This document shows positions 1 to 5,141 of a DNA stretch of 5,141 bases, in pieces. The notes under the pieces are model-generated. The model searched no databases. It saw only the letters and a list, made by a program, of their open reading frames with translations, and was not told the origin of the DNA. A program made the translations under genes and the position numbers. This DNA comes from Bacteroidales bacterium (GTDB lineage: Bacteria; Bacteroidota; Bacteroidia; Bacteroidales; WCHB1-69), in NCBI GenBank assembly GCA_031257735.1, contig JAIROC010000078.1, positions 1-5,141 of the forward strand, given 5' to 3'. Each line of letters begins with the position of its first letter. Position 1 is the stretch's first letter.

Positions 1-444
1 ATAGGATTAATACCTGTTATTATAGAAGGTATAAAAGAACAACAAAGTATTATTAATGACTTGCAACAAGAAGTAGAAACGTTAAGAAACGCATTAATAG
101 CTTGTTGTAGTAGCAATAAGGGGAATCAAAAAAGTATGCAAGAATTTAATCTTACAGACCCAACAGATGCAAATAATGCAGACGAAATGAAACTATATCA
201 AAATGCTCCCAATCCTTTTAATGAAACTACAATTATCAGTTGTTATATACCCGAAGTCATACAAAAAGCAGAATTATGCGTATATGATATGTCTGGTTCC
301 TTAATAAAATGTCTTCTTGTATCAGAACGTGGGATGACTACTATACAAATACGAGCAGGACAATTAGCTGCTGGCGTATATACTTATTTATTAATAGGAG
401 ATGGTAAAACCAGCGACGCCAAGCAAATGATTTTGACAAAATAG
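1..444 (+). CDS. 3' end of S74/tail-fibre-like protein with T9SS type A sorting domain (partial)
   Basis: The frame is open from the first base and ends at TAG 442-444, giving 147 visible residues; the start lies outside the window. Residues 1-35 (GLIPVIIEGIKEQQ...) form an amphipathic coiled-coil helix of the kind that follows peptidase S74 (endosialidase-type chaperone) domains in bacterial tail-fibre-like proteins. The S74 domain itself is not visible, so that part is inference. After a polar linker (about 41-64), a T9SS type A sorting domain runs from residue 65 to the end. It shows the LYQNAPNPFN motif, a YDMSG turn and a final AAGVYTYLLI strand pair ending in basic Lys. This domain normally directs a Sec-exported protein through the outer membrane and is cleaved during attachment to the surface. 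The next gene starts 10 nt downstream. The 3' part recurs, damaged, at 3389-3552. Confidence 0.8.
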   Translation: MGLIPVIIEGIKEQQSIINDLQQEVETLRNALIACCSSNKGNQKSMQEFNLTDPTDANNADEMKLYQNAPNPFNETTIISCYIPEVIQKAELCVYDMSGSLIKCLLVSERGMTTIQIRAGQLAAGVYTYLLIGDGKTSDAKQMILTK

Positions 445-448
445 GAGG
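266..448 (+). repeat. Direct repeat, copy 1 (sorting-domain 3' end plus ribosome site)
   Basis: This is the less damaged copy of a segment repeated at 3389-3552. It covers the last part of the sorting domain, the stop codon and the AGGAGG of the next gene. Exact shared blocks include 18 nt at 274-291 and the 25 nt ending at 448. Over the central 33 codons (307-405) the copies differ at 8 of 99 positions. Confidence 0.85.
443..448 (+). promoter_or_regulatory. Shine-Dalgarno AGGAGG for the 455 start
   Basis: AGGAGG overlaps the stop of the preceding gene. It lies 6 nt before ATG 455 but only 3 nt before GTG 452 and 1 nt before the out-of-frame ATG 450. The spacing favours ATG 455 as the real start. 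The overlap with the upstream stop suggests translational coupling. Confidence 0.7.
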
Positions 449-454
449 TATGTG

Positions 455-1315
455 ATGAAACTAAAAGTCTTTTTTGTTTGTCTTGTTTTTTGTTTAGTTT
501 GGAAGGCAAATGCACAATATAATAGAAGTTTAATGGATACGAATAAAATATGGCAAAGTCTTGAATACTGTCAATGGGGTGTTGACCCATATATTAACAG
601 TTATTTTATAAAAATAGGTGTTGATACGGTATTAAATTCACATGTATACAAAAAAATATATTATTCCAAAAGTGAAAATTTTGATACTGTTAATACCGTT
701 GGTTTCATTCGAGAGGATAATAGAAAAGTTTATTTTCTCGCAAATTCATCTTTAGAAGAAGGTTTGTTGTATGATTTTGGTATTTCTGTAGGAGAACAAG
801 TTGCCATACAAAACTATTATTTGAATAATTCTACTAAAAATCTATTACTAAAAGAAATCGTAAATATTGATATTGCAGGAAAACAAGTCTCAAAATATAT
901 ATTCCAAGGCACAGAAGAGTATTGGTTGGAAGGAATAGGAAGTATATTTGGTATATTGAATTCTGGATTTGGAGATACTACTGATTGTTATTATGATTTA
1001 ATTTGTTTTAAAGAAAACCTATTGACATATATAAATCCAAAATATAGCAACTGTGATTTAACAACGTCCCATGTTCGGAGATTAGATAATGAAAAATATA
1101 ATATTTGTCTAAAGATCGTCCATAACAGAGTTATTATATTGTCGTCAGCGCAAACAATATCAAAAGTTAAAATTTTTGATATATCAGGAAAAATGATTTA
1201 CAACCAATTACATGGTGATACAATTGATATAAGTCCTTTTTCGAAGGGTTTGTATCTGATTAGAGTTTATGATATAAACAACCATGTTTCAGTATTTAAA
1301 ATTGTGAAAAAATAA
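455..1315 (+). CDS. Secreted T9SS-sorted protein of unknown function
   Basis: This is a 286-residue protein. Residues 1-20 are a Sec signal peptide (hydrophobic FFVCLVFCLVW core, cleavage likely at ANA|Q). The body (about 21-205) is beta-rich with no catalytic motif that I recognise. It contains a VDTVLNSHVYKKIYY segment, a FIREDNRKVYF segment, LLYDFGISVGE, and YWLEGIGSIFG. This order resembles a common family of Bacteroidota surface proteins of unknown function with a W..GIGS motif. Residues 213-286 form a type A T9SS sorting domain, with strands around VKIFDISGKMIY, SPFSKGLYLIRVY and a C-terminal FKIVKK. The N-terminal PNP motif of that domain is poorly conserved. The start is ATG 455, chosen by ribosome-site spacing over GTG 452. 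It sits between the tail-fibre-like gene and the peptidase, probably in one operon. The function is unknown; surface display is the safe inference. Confidence 0.82.
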   Translation: MKLKVFFVCLVFCLVWKANAQYNRSLMDTNKIWQSLEYCQWGVDPYINSYFIKIGVDTVLNSHVYKKIYYSKSENFDTVNTVGFIREDNRKVYFLANSSLEEGLLYDFGISVGEQVAIQNYYLNNSTKNLLLKEIVNIDIAGKQVSKYIFQGTEEYWLEGIGSIFGILNSGFGDTTDCYYDLICFKENLLTYINPKYSNCDLTTSHVRRLDNEKYNICLKIVHNRVIILSSAQTISKVKIFDISGKMIYNQLHGDTIDISPFSKGLYLIRVYDINNHVSVFKIVKK

Positions 1316-1321
1316 AATAAT

Positions 1322-3165
1322 ATGAAAACAAAAAATTTATTTTTACTTTATATATTGTTCTGGATAGGTTCTTTTTCGTTATCAGCACAATCCCTTGTTT
1401 CAGTAAATCAAACAATAAACAAAGACACAATAATTGCTATTATTCAAAGTAGCATGAGTTCCAAAACTGTAGTTGCTTCAGGACAAGCGGATTTTTTTCT
1501 AAATCAGGGTATATCAGAATCTTGCTTTCGGATGATTCAGGATATGATTTATTAATTTATGAAGCATCTCCTTTGGTTTCCATTAAAAGAATTGATAATT
1601 TCACTACTATGGCAATGGAAAGTATGAATATTCCGGACTATCTTATGCCAACCAAAATTAGGGTAGAAATCAAAAATGCGCAATTAAAAAATCTGTCGGT
1701 AAATATTTCCGAGAAAAACCTTTCTAAAATAAAACAACAAATCATAACAGACAGAATAACTTTGATAAACAGTAATCTTCGCGCTCAAAATGCACTATGG
1801 GTGGCAGGAGAAACATCTATTTCTCAGATGAGTTATGAAGAGAAGAAGAGATTGTTTGGCGGAATAGTTCCCGATTTACAAGGATTTGAATATTATATAG
1901 GAGGGATTTTTGAACTGGATAATGATAATACAATATCTGTTCCTGAAAAGACAACTAAATCGCTTTCTGTCTCTTCTTTTGATTGGAGAAACAGACATGG
2001 AGCAAATAATCCTTCTTCTCCTTATTACAATAATGGAGGACATGGTTGGATAACTTCTGTAAAAGATCAAGGAAATATAGGGGCTTGTTGGATGTTTGCG
2101 GGCTGTGGAGTTACAGAATCTCTATTAAATCTTTATTTTAATCAACATATAAATATAGATTTATCGGAACAAGATGCAGTTTCATGTTGTCCTTCCTGTT
2201 GGGGGTCTCCATTCGCTGCTTTAAATTATATAAAAACATCAGGAGTTGTTCAAGAAAGTTGCTTTCCATATACAGCAAGTAGAAATACGCCGTGTTCAAA
2301 TAAACAATGTGGCACAAATTTGACTAAAATTGCAGGTATTATCGGATATGATAGAAACAGCGAAGATGAACTAAAGAGAATGATAATTAATAATGGTCCA
2401 TTAAGTGGGACAATCTGTCCCGCAGTATGTCACGCTATGACTTTAATTGGTTTTGGAGTTGTAAAACAAGGAGATTGTATAGGATTAGATACATGGGATT
2501 GCACTACAATTCCAATCGGACATTCGTCAATAGGAAATACTTATTGGATTTTTAAAAATCAATGGGGAACTAATTGGGGCGAAAATGGATTTGTTAAAAT
2601 TCGGATAGCTCATGATCAAATTACAGTATATGCTGCAGAGACACCGATTATTAATTCAAATTATTCAATAAAATGTGAAGACCGCGATGGCGATGGTTAC
2701 TATTTCTGGGGGATCGGACCAAAACCACCACACTGCCCTGCATGTTCTTTTGATGTACCAGACGGAGATGATTCTAATCCAAATTTAGGACCAATGGACG
2801 AATATGGTAATTTTTTACCGATGACAGTATTACCACTGGAAAACACAAATCCAACGCTTCTTATTAGCACATCTCAAACTTGGAATACAAATAGTTCCAT
2901 GTCTGCAAATATCACCATCCCATCAGGAGTAACATTAACAATAACAGCCAATGTATCATTATCATGCAACATAATAACAATTCAGAATGGCGGAAAGCTA
3001 ATTTTATCAGGCGGTACTATTGATAATGCTTATATTGTTGCAAAAAATAACAGTGAATTTACAGTACAGAACAATGGAAAAGTATTATTAGGAGGATCTA
3101 ATCAGCTTGATATACAATTAGGAGCAATATTTAATTTAACCTATGGTGAAGTTTCATTGAAATAA
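1322..3165 (+). CDS. Secreted C1A (papain-family) cysteine peptidase, split by a -1 frameshift
   Basis: Reading starts at ATG 1322 and stops early at TAA 1553-1555. A second frame, open from 1453, continues to TAA 3163-3165. A -1 slip at the T7 run 1492-1498 joins them into 614 residues reading ADFF|SKSGYIRILLSDD without a break. The numbering below uses that product. Residues 1-22 are a signal peptide (LSA|Q). Residues about 150-200 resemble a pro-region (ALWVAGETSISQMSYEEKK ... GFEYYIGGIF). The peptidase domain is about 215-445, with oxyanion Gln250 (DQGNIGACW), nucleophile Cys256, His371 (CHAMTLIGFG) and Asn413 (KNQWGTNWGENGF). All four catalytic positions are kept, although the usual CGSCW is IGACW and NSWG is NQWG. 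Residues 452-498 are a Cys/Asp-rich DRDGDGYYFWGIGP ... DGDDSNPNLGP segment, probably calcium binding. The tail (about 515-614) has beta-solenoid-like strands. No T9SS sorting domain is present. The gene starts 6 nt after the previous stop and has no clear Shine-Dalgarno. It could be a decaying gene, a sequencing error or programmed recoding. Confidence 0.85.
1492..1545 (+). other. Candidate -1 slippery heptamer (T TTT TTT) and downstream hairpin
   Basis: In the frame of the 1322 start, codons read GAT TTT TTT CTA, so T TTT TTT (1492-1498) is in the X XXY YYZ register required for tandem -1 slippage. After the slip the next codon is TCT at 1498-1500, and the peptidase frame follows. Twelve nt further on, ATATC (1511-1515) can pair with GATAT (1541-1545) and GAATC (1517-1521) with GATTC (1534-1538). 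This gives two 5-bp helices separated by a 1x2 internal loop, with a 12-nt apical loop. The hairpin is weak, and the spacer is longer than the typical 5-9 nt. The register is seen directly; the recoding function is inference. A seven-T run is also a site for transcriptional slippage, phase variation or a base-calling error. Confidence 0.4.
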
Positions 3166-3199
3166 AAAAGAGAAGAGCGTTGCGACATATCAATTTTAT

Positions 3200-3230
3200 A
3201 AAAACAGGGATGTATGCCTATAGGTTTTTT
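3200..3230 (+). terminator. Possible intrinsic terminator after the peptidase gene
   Basis: AAAAACAGG (3200-3208) can pair with CCT (3217-3219) and GTTTTT (3224-3229), leaving ATAG as a bulge, and a T run ends at 3230. It lies 35 nt after the peptidase stop and before the next promoter element, which is the expected place. The stem is short and AT-rich and the T run belongs partly to the stem. An alternative fold uses the CCTATAGG palindrome at 3217-3224. This is a weak call. Confidence 0.35.
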
Positions 3231-3262
3231 CGTTATGTGTTTTTTATTCACAGAACATTTAG

Positions 3263-3270
3263 TATCTTTG
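3263..3270 (+). promoter_or_regulatory. Bacteroidetes-type -7 promoter element (TATCTTTG)
   Basis: TATCTTTG is an exact match to the TAnnTTTG -7 consensus of the primary sigma factor in Bacteroidetes. The start of transcription would fall near 3275, leaving an AT-rich leader of about 40 nt before ATG 3314. A clear TTTG -33 box is not seen; the T-rich GTTTTTT stretch around 3239-3245 sits at about the right distance. The element lies in the only sizeable intergenic gap of the window, which supports a second transcription unit starting here. Confidence 0.6.
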
Positions 3271-3388
3271 CATGCAGATAACAAAAAAAATTAATAATAT
3301 AAAAATAAGTATCATGAAAAAAATAATTTTGTTGGTTGCTTCTGTGGCAAAAGTATTTAGTACGAATGCACAGGTAAAAGTTTTAAGT

Positions 3389-3552
3389 AAGCAGATTTAT
3401 TATGCGTATATGATATGTAAAAAATGTCTTCTTGTATCGGAACGCGGAATGACAACCATACAAATACAAGCAGGACAATTAGCTGCAGGCGTGTATACTT
3501 ATTTATTAATAGGAGATGGTAACCTAACAAATGATTTTGACAAAATAGGAGG
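3389..3552 (+). repeat. Direct repeat, copy 2 (damaged)
   Basis: This is the partner of 266-448, about 3.1 kb downstream in the same orientation. Compared with copy 1 it has a 3-nt gain near 3396, an 11-nt loss near 3418 and another 11-nt loss near 3521. Of the 8 differences in the 33-codon core, 7 are silent and 1 changes Arg to Gln. The copies therefore diverged while the protein was under selection, and the frame-breaking deletions came later. Confidence 0.85.
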
Positions 3553-3555
3553 AGG
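3547..3555 (+). promoter_or_regulatory. Extended Shine-Dalgarno AGGAGGAGG for the 3561 start
   Basis: AGGAGGAGG ends 5 nt before ATG 3561. It appears to be the repeat-borne AGGAGG of copy 1 extended by one AGG unit. It is unusually strong next to the weak or absent ribosome sites of the 1322, 3314 and 4310 genes, and it supports ATG 3561 as the start. Confidence 0.7.
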
Positions 3556-3560
3556 TAATT

Positions 3561-4304
3561 ATGAAAATTAGAATTTCAATATTTGTGTTTTTTCTTACAC
3601 TTTCACAGTTGTCATTTGGACAAATAGCTGAAGGTGGAAAAAAAACACAATGGGATTATCCCGTAAAACCCGGAAGCGAAGAATGGAAAAAATTCAAAAG
3701 CAATAAAGAAATGGTAGATGCGTGTCAAATACCTGGATATATTTTGCAGAATATTTCCACAAGTGATTTAATGACATTATGTTTACAATATCCGCTCTTA
3801 TATAATGTATTTGCGTTTGCTAATAAAAACGATGGATTGAAAAAACTGTTTGCTGATTTTAATGGTATTAGAGAATTTTCTAAAAGAGAAGGAGCAATAG
3901 ACAAGTTGAGAGAAGCATATCTTGCAGAACTTAGTATTTTTCCATGTAAATTAGATACATGTTCTATATTAGAAGAAATAGGGTATTCAATCCTGCATAT
4001 TTCTATGTTGGAAATGCTTATAAGTTATTCTGACTTTTATACAAATTCAACAACGAAAGATAAAAAGAAAGAAGTATTGGAAAGTCTTTTATATGGATAC
4101 TTAGAAAAAATAAAATACCCGAACTATTTTCGAAGAATTGGTTTAACCTCAAATTTATATGCAAGAGTACATATTATTCTCAAAATAGATGCGTCATTAT
4201 CCGACAAATTTGAAGAAAAAAATAAATCTGTTTTATCTTCGGGTATGGCGCGTGCCGATTTAATAGATACGATTGATAGATTATCTTATGAATTAATAAA
4301 GTAA
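3561..4304 (+). CDS. Secreted helical protein of unknown function
   Basis: This is a 247-residue protein. Residues 1-20 are a Sec signal peptide with cleavage likely at SFG|Q, and there is no lipobox Cys. The mature protein begins with a polar segment containing WDYPVKPGSEEWKKF (about 31-45). The rest is mainly alpha-helical: MVDACQIPGYIL, DLMTLCLQYPLLYNVFAF, GLKKLFADFNGIREFSKR, and a C-terminal ARVHIILKIDASLS and LIDTIDRLSYELIK. This WDYPVKPG..EW / DACQIP / CL.YPL / FNG..E order resembles a recurrent Bacteroidota family of secreted proteins without assigned function; the resemblance is from memory, not from a search. No catalytic motif, membrane span after the signal, or T9SS sorting domain is seen, so it may stay in the periplasm. 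The start at ATG 3561 has a very strong ribosome site and overlaps the remnant upstream. The lipoprotein gene follows after 5 nt, suggesting co-expression. Confidence 0.82.
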   Translation: MKIRISIFVFFLTLSQLSFGQIAEGGKKTQWDYPVKPGSEEWKKFKSNKEMVDACQIPGYILQNISTSDLMTLCLQYPLLYNVFAFANKNDGLKKLFADFNGIREFSKREGAIDKLREAYLAELSIFPCKLDTCSILEEIGYSILHISMLEMLISYSDFYTNSTTKDKKKEVLESLLYGYLEKIKYPNYFRRIGLTSNLYARVHIILKIDASLSDKFEEKNKSVLSSGMARADLIDTIDRLSYELIK

Positions 4305-4309
4305 CGAAT

Positions 4310-5141
4310 ATGAAAACAAATATCTTTAAGTCAGCAATATGTTTATTGATTTTTACTATAAGTTTTACCTCCTGTAAAAAACAAGAAAAACCATTTTTAA
4401 CGGTTGATGAGACTCCCATAGAGGTAATAGTTACTGGCGGTGAGTATTTCATCACAGTTAAAAGCAATGGAGAATGGACAGCAATGATGGAAGATGCGCA
4501 AAACAAGGATTGGTGCATCTTGGGTAACAATAGTGGAACGGGGGAAGGTAGGGTTATTGTAAATATTGCTGAAAATACAGACACTTTGATGCGTAGCGCT
4601 GTGGTAAAAATCACATACGGTGAATTGGTTAAATCTGTACTCATCAATCAAGCAGGGAAAACTCCATTTTTAACAGTTGATAAGGCTTCTATAGAGGTTG
4701 TAGTTTCTGGTGGTGAGTATTCCTTCACAGTTAAAAGCAGTGGAGAATGGACAGCCATGGTGGAAGATATGCAAAACAAGGATTGGTGTACATTGGACAA
4801 CAATAGTGGAAATGGAGAAGGTATAGTTATTGTGAATATTACCGGAAACACAGACATTTTGATGCGTAGCGCTGTGGTAAAAATCACATCCAGTGAATTA
4901 GTTAAATCTGTAGTCATCAATCAGGCAGGTTTGGGAAGTCCATTTTTAACAGTTGATGAAAGGTTTATAATGATGAAATTTGGTAGAGATGAGCAATTTA
5001 TTACAGTTAAAAGCAATAGAGCGTGGACAGCCATGGTAGAAAATGCGCAAAACAGGAGTTGGTGTACATTGAGCAATGGCAGCGGTAAAGGTAATGGTAA
5101 AATTACTGTAAGAGTTGCCCAAAACACAGAATCTTTGATGC
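4310..5141 (+). CDS. BACON-repeat lipoprotein (partial, 3' end beyond window)
   Basis: The frame is open from ATG 4310 to the window end, giving 277 complete codons and no stop. Residues 1-21 are a lipoprotein signal peptide with lipobox-like FTSC, so Cys22 is the probable lipidated residue; the following KKQ would suit membrane anchoring. The rest is tandem repeats of about 91 residues beginning PFLTVD. Each carries GGEY or its equivalent, a TVKS.G.WTAM strand, a WC pair, a SG.G.G turn and a LMRSAVVKIT strand closing with INQAG. This is the pattern of BACON/BACON-like immunoglobulin-type beta-sandwich domains, common N-terminally in Bacteroidota surface lipoproteins and proposed to bind carbohydrates or mucins. 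Any catalytic or further domain would lie downstream. There is no clear Shine-Dalgarno. It follows the unknown secreted protein by 5 nt and is probably in its operon. Reverse-strand open frames across this region are shadows of the repeats. Confidence 0.85.
   Translation, partial: MKTNIFKSAICLLIFTISFTSCKKQEKPFLTVDETPIEVIVTGGEYFITVKSNGEWTAMMEDAQNKDWCILGNNSGTGEGRVIVNIAENTDTLMRSAVVKITYGELVKSVLINQAGKTPFLTVDKASIEVVVSGGEYSFTVKSSGEWTAMVEDMQNKDWCTLDNNSGNGEGIVIVNITGNTDILMRSAVVKITSSELVKSVVINQAGLGSPFLTVDERFIMMKFGRDEQFITVKSNRAWTAMVENAQNRSWCTLSNGSGKGNGKITVRVAQNTESLM
4391..4663 (+). repeat. BACON-like repeat 1
   Basis: This 273-nt unit covers residues 28-118 of the lipoprotein. About 69 of its first 89 residues match repeat 2. 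The most constant parts are GEWTAM, NKDWC, LMRSAVVKIT, LVKSV and INQAG. Confidence 0.85.
4664..4939 (+). repeat. BACON-like repeat 2
   Basis: This 276-nt unit covers residues 119-210. It is close to repeat 1 at the DNA level, including an identical stretch encoding LMRSAVVKIT, which indicates recent tandem duplication. It has one extra residue in the linker before repeat 3. Confidence 0.85.
4940..5141 (+). repeat. BACON-like repeat 3 (cut by the window end)
   Basis: Residues 211-277 follow the same PFLTVD ... TVKSN..WTAM ... WCTL ... GNGK pattern. The first strand differs strongly (RFIMMKFGRDEQF in place of IEV.V.GGEY), so this is an older or more diverged copy. Confidence 0.8.

Larger units (their letters stand above)
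3314..3571 (+). pseudogene. Remnant: signal peptide joined to a damaged T9SS sorting-domain copy
   Basis: This 85-codon frame starts at ATG 3314. Residues 1-20 are a good signal peptide (MKKIILLVAS ... STNA|Q), followed by VKVLSK, which resembles the start of mature tail-fibre-like proteins. From about residue 24 the DNA matches the 3' end of the first gene in the window (from 266). Residues 38-69 (CLLVSERGMTTIQI ... LLIGDG) are nearly identical to its sorting domain. The PNPFN motif and most of a normal protein are missing. Two 11-nt losses relative to the first copy shift the frame before and after the conserved block, so the last motif and its stop are read out of frame (NDFDKIGGG). The frame therefore runs on to TAG 3569-3571, overlapping the next gene by 11 nt. 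I read this as a tail-fibre-like gene collapsed by internal deletion. It may still act as a translated leader for the next gene. A functional small secreted peptide is less likely but not excluded. Confidence 0.65.

Noticed and set aside
384..590. Reverse-strand open frame of 68 codons
   Set aside because: It is antisense to the end of the first gene and the signal peptide of the second, with no start context or recognisable protein features.
943..950. TATATTTG, a match to the TAnnTTTG promoter element
   Set aside because: It lies inside the 455 gene with no gene start nearby; such a short AT-rich match is expected by chance.
1876..2070. Reverse-strand open frame of 64 codons
   Set aside because: It is antisense to the peptidase pro-region and catalytic domain; its composition is a shadow of the AT-rich + strand coding sequence.
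1522..3165. Separate gene starting at TTG 1522
   Set aside because: There is no ribosome site or signal peptide, and upstream in-frame sequence back to 1453 continues the protein smoothly; it is the second half of the 1322 gene.
3272..3313. Start of the remnant at ATG 3272 instead of 3314
   Set aside because: It would add 14 polar residues before a clean signal peptide and would lie immediately next to the -7 promoter element, upstream of the likely transcription start.
4180..4920. Long reverse-strand open frames (4180-4647, 4397-4651, 4648-4920, and 4921-5127 beyond)
   Set aside because: They lie antisense to the BACON repeats, recur with the repeat period, have no ribosome sites, and the + strand reads a coherent lipoprotein throughout.
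4391..5141. CRISPR-like or other non-coding tandem array
   Set aside because: The repeats are about 275 nt, keep an open frame and encode conserved beta-strand motifs, so they are protein domains.

Overview
The window is a low-GC, AT-rich stretch from a Bacteroidota genome, most likely a Bacteroidales relative that carries the type IX secretion system (T9SS). Four things support this: two type A T9SS C-terminal sorting domains, a lipoprotein built of tandem BACON-like repeats, a TAnnTTTG promoter element of the Bacteroidetes type, and several starts with little or no Shine-Dalgarno sequence. All genes are on the + strand, and no RNA gene, IS element or CRISPR array is visible.

First unit (1-3165). 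This tightly packed set contains the 3' end of a coiled-coil, probably S74/tail-fibre-like protein that ends in a T9SS sorting domain (1-444). It is followed by a secreted T9SS-sorted protein of unknown function (455-1315) and a papain-family (C1A) cysteine peptidase (1322-3165). The gaps are 10 and 6 nt, so co-transcription is likely. The peptidase is split between two frames. Its signal peptide and pro-region start lie in one frame and everything after a run of seven T (1492-1498) lies in the -1 frame. A single -1 slip at that exact T TTT TTT heptamer rebuilds a continuous 614-residue enzyme with Gln, Cys, His and Asn of the active site intact.

Boundary (3166-3313). A weak hairpin followed by T residues could end the first unit. 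A good Bacteroidetes -7 element (TATCTTTG, 3263-3270) could start the second.

Second unit (3314-5141). It opens with an 85-codon remnant in which a signal peptide is joined to a damaged copy of the same sorting domain that ends the first gene. The remnant overlaps a secreted helical protein of unknown function (3561-4304). A lipoprotein with at least three BACON-like repeats follows and runs off the window (4310-5141).

The common theme is cell-surface and secreted proteins. The most notable points are the frameshift in an otherwise intact peptidase and the duplicated sorting-domain/ribosome-site segment. The two copies of that segment, about 3.1 kb apart in direct orientation, bracket the unknown T9SS protein and the peptidase. 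I see no strong evidence for a wholly new system.
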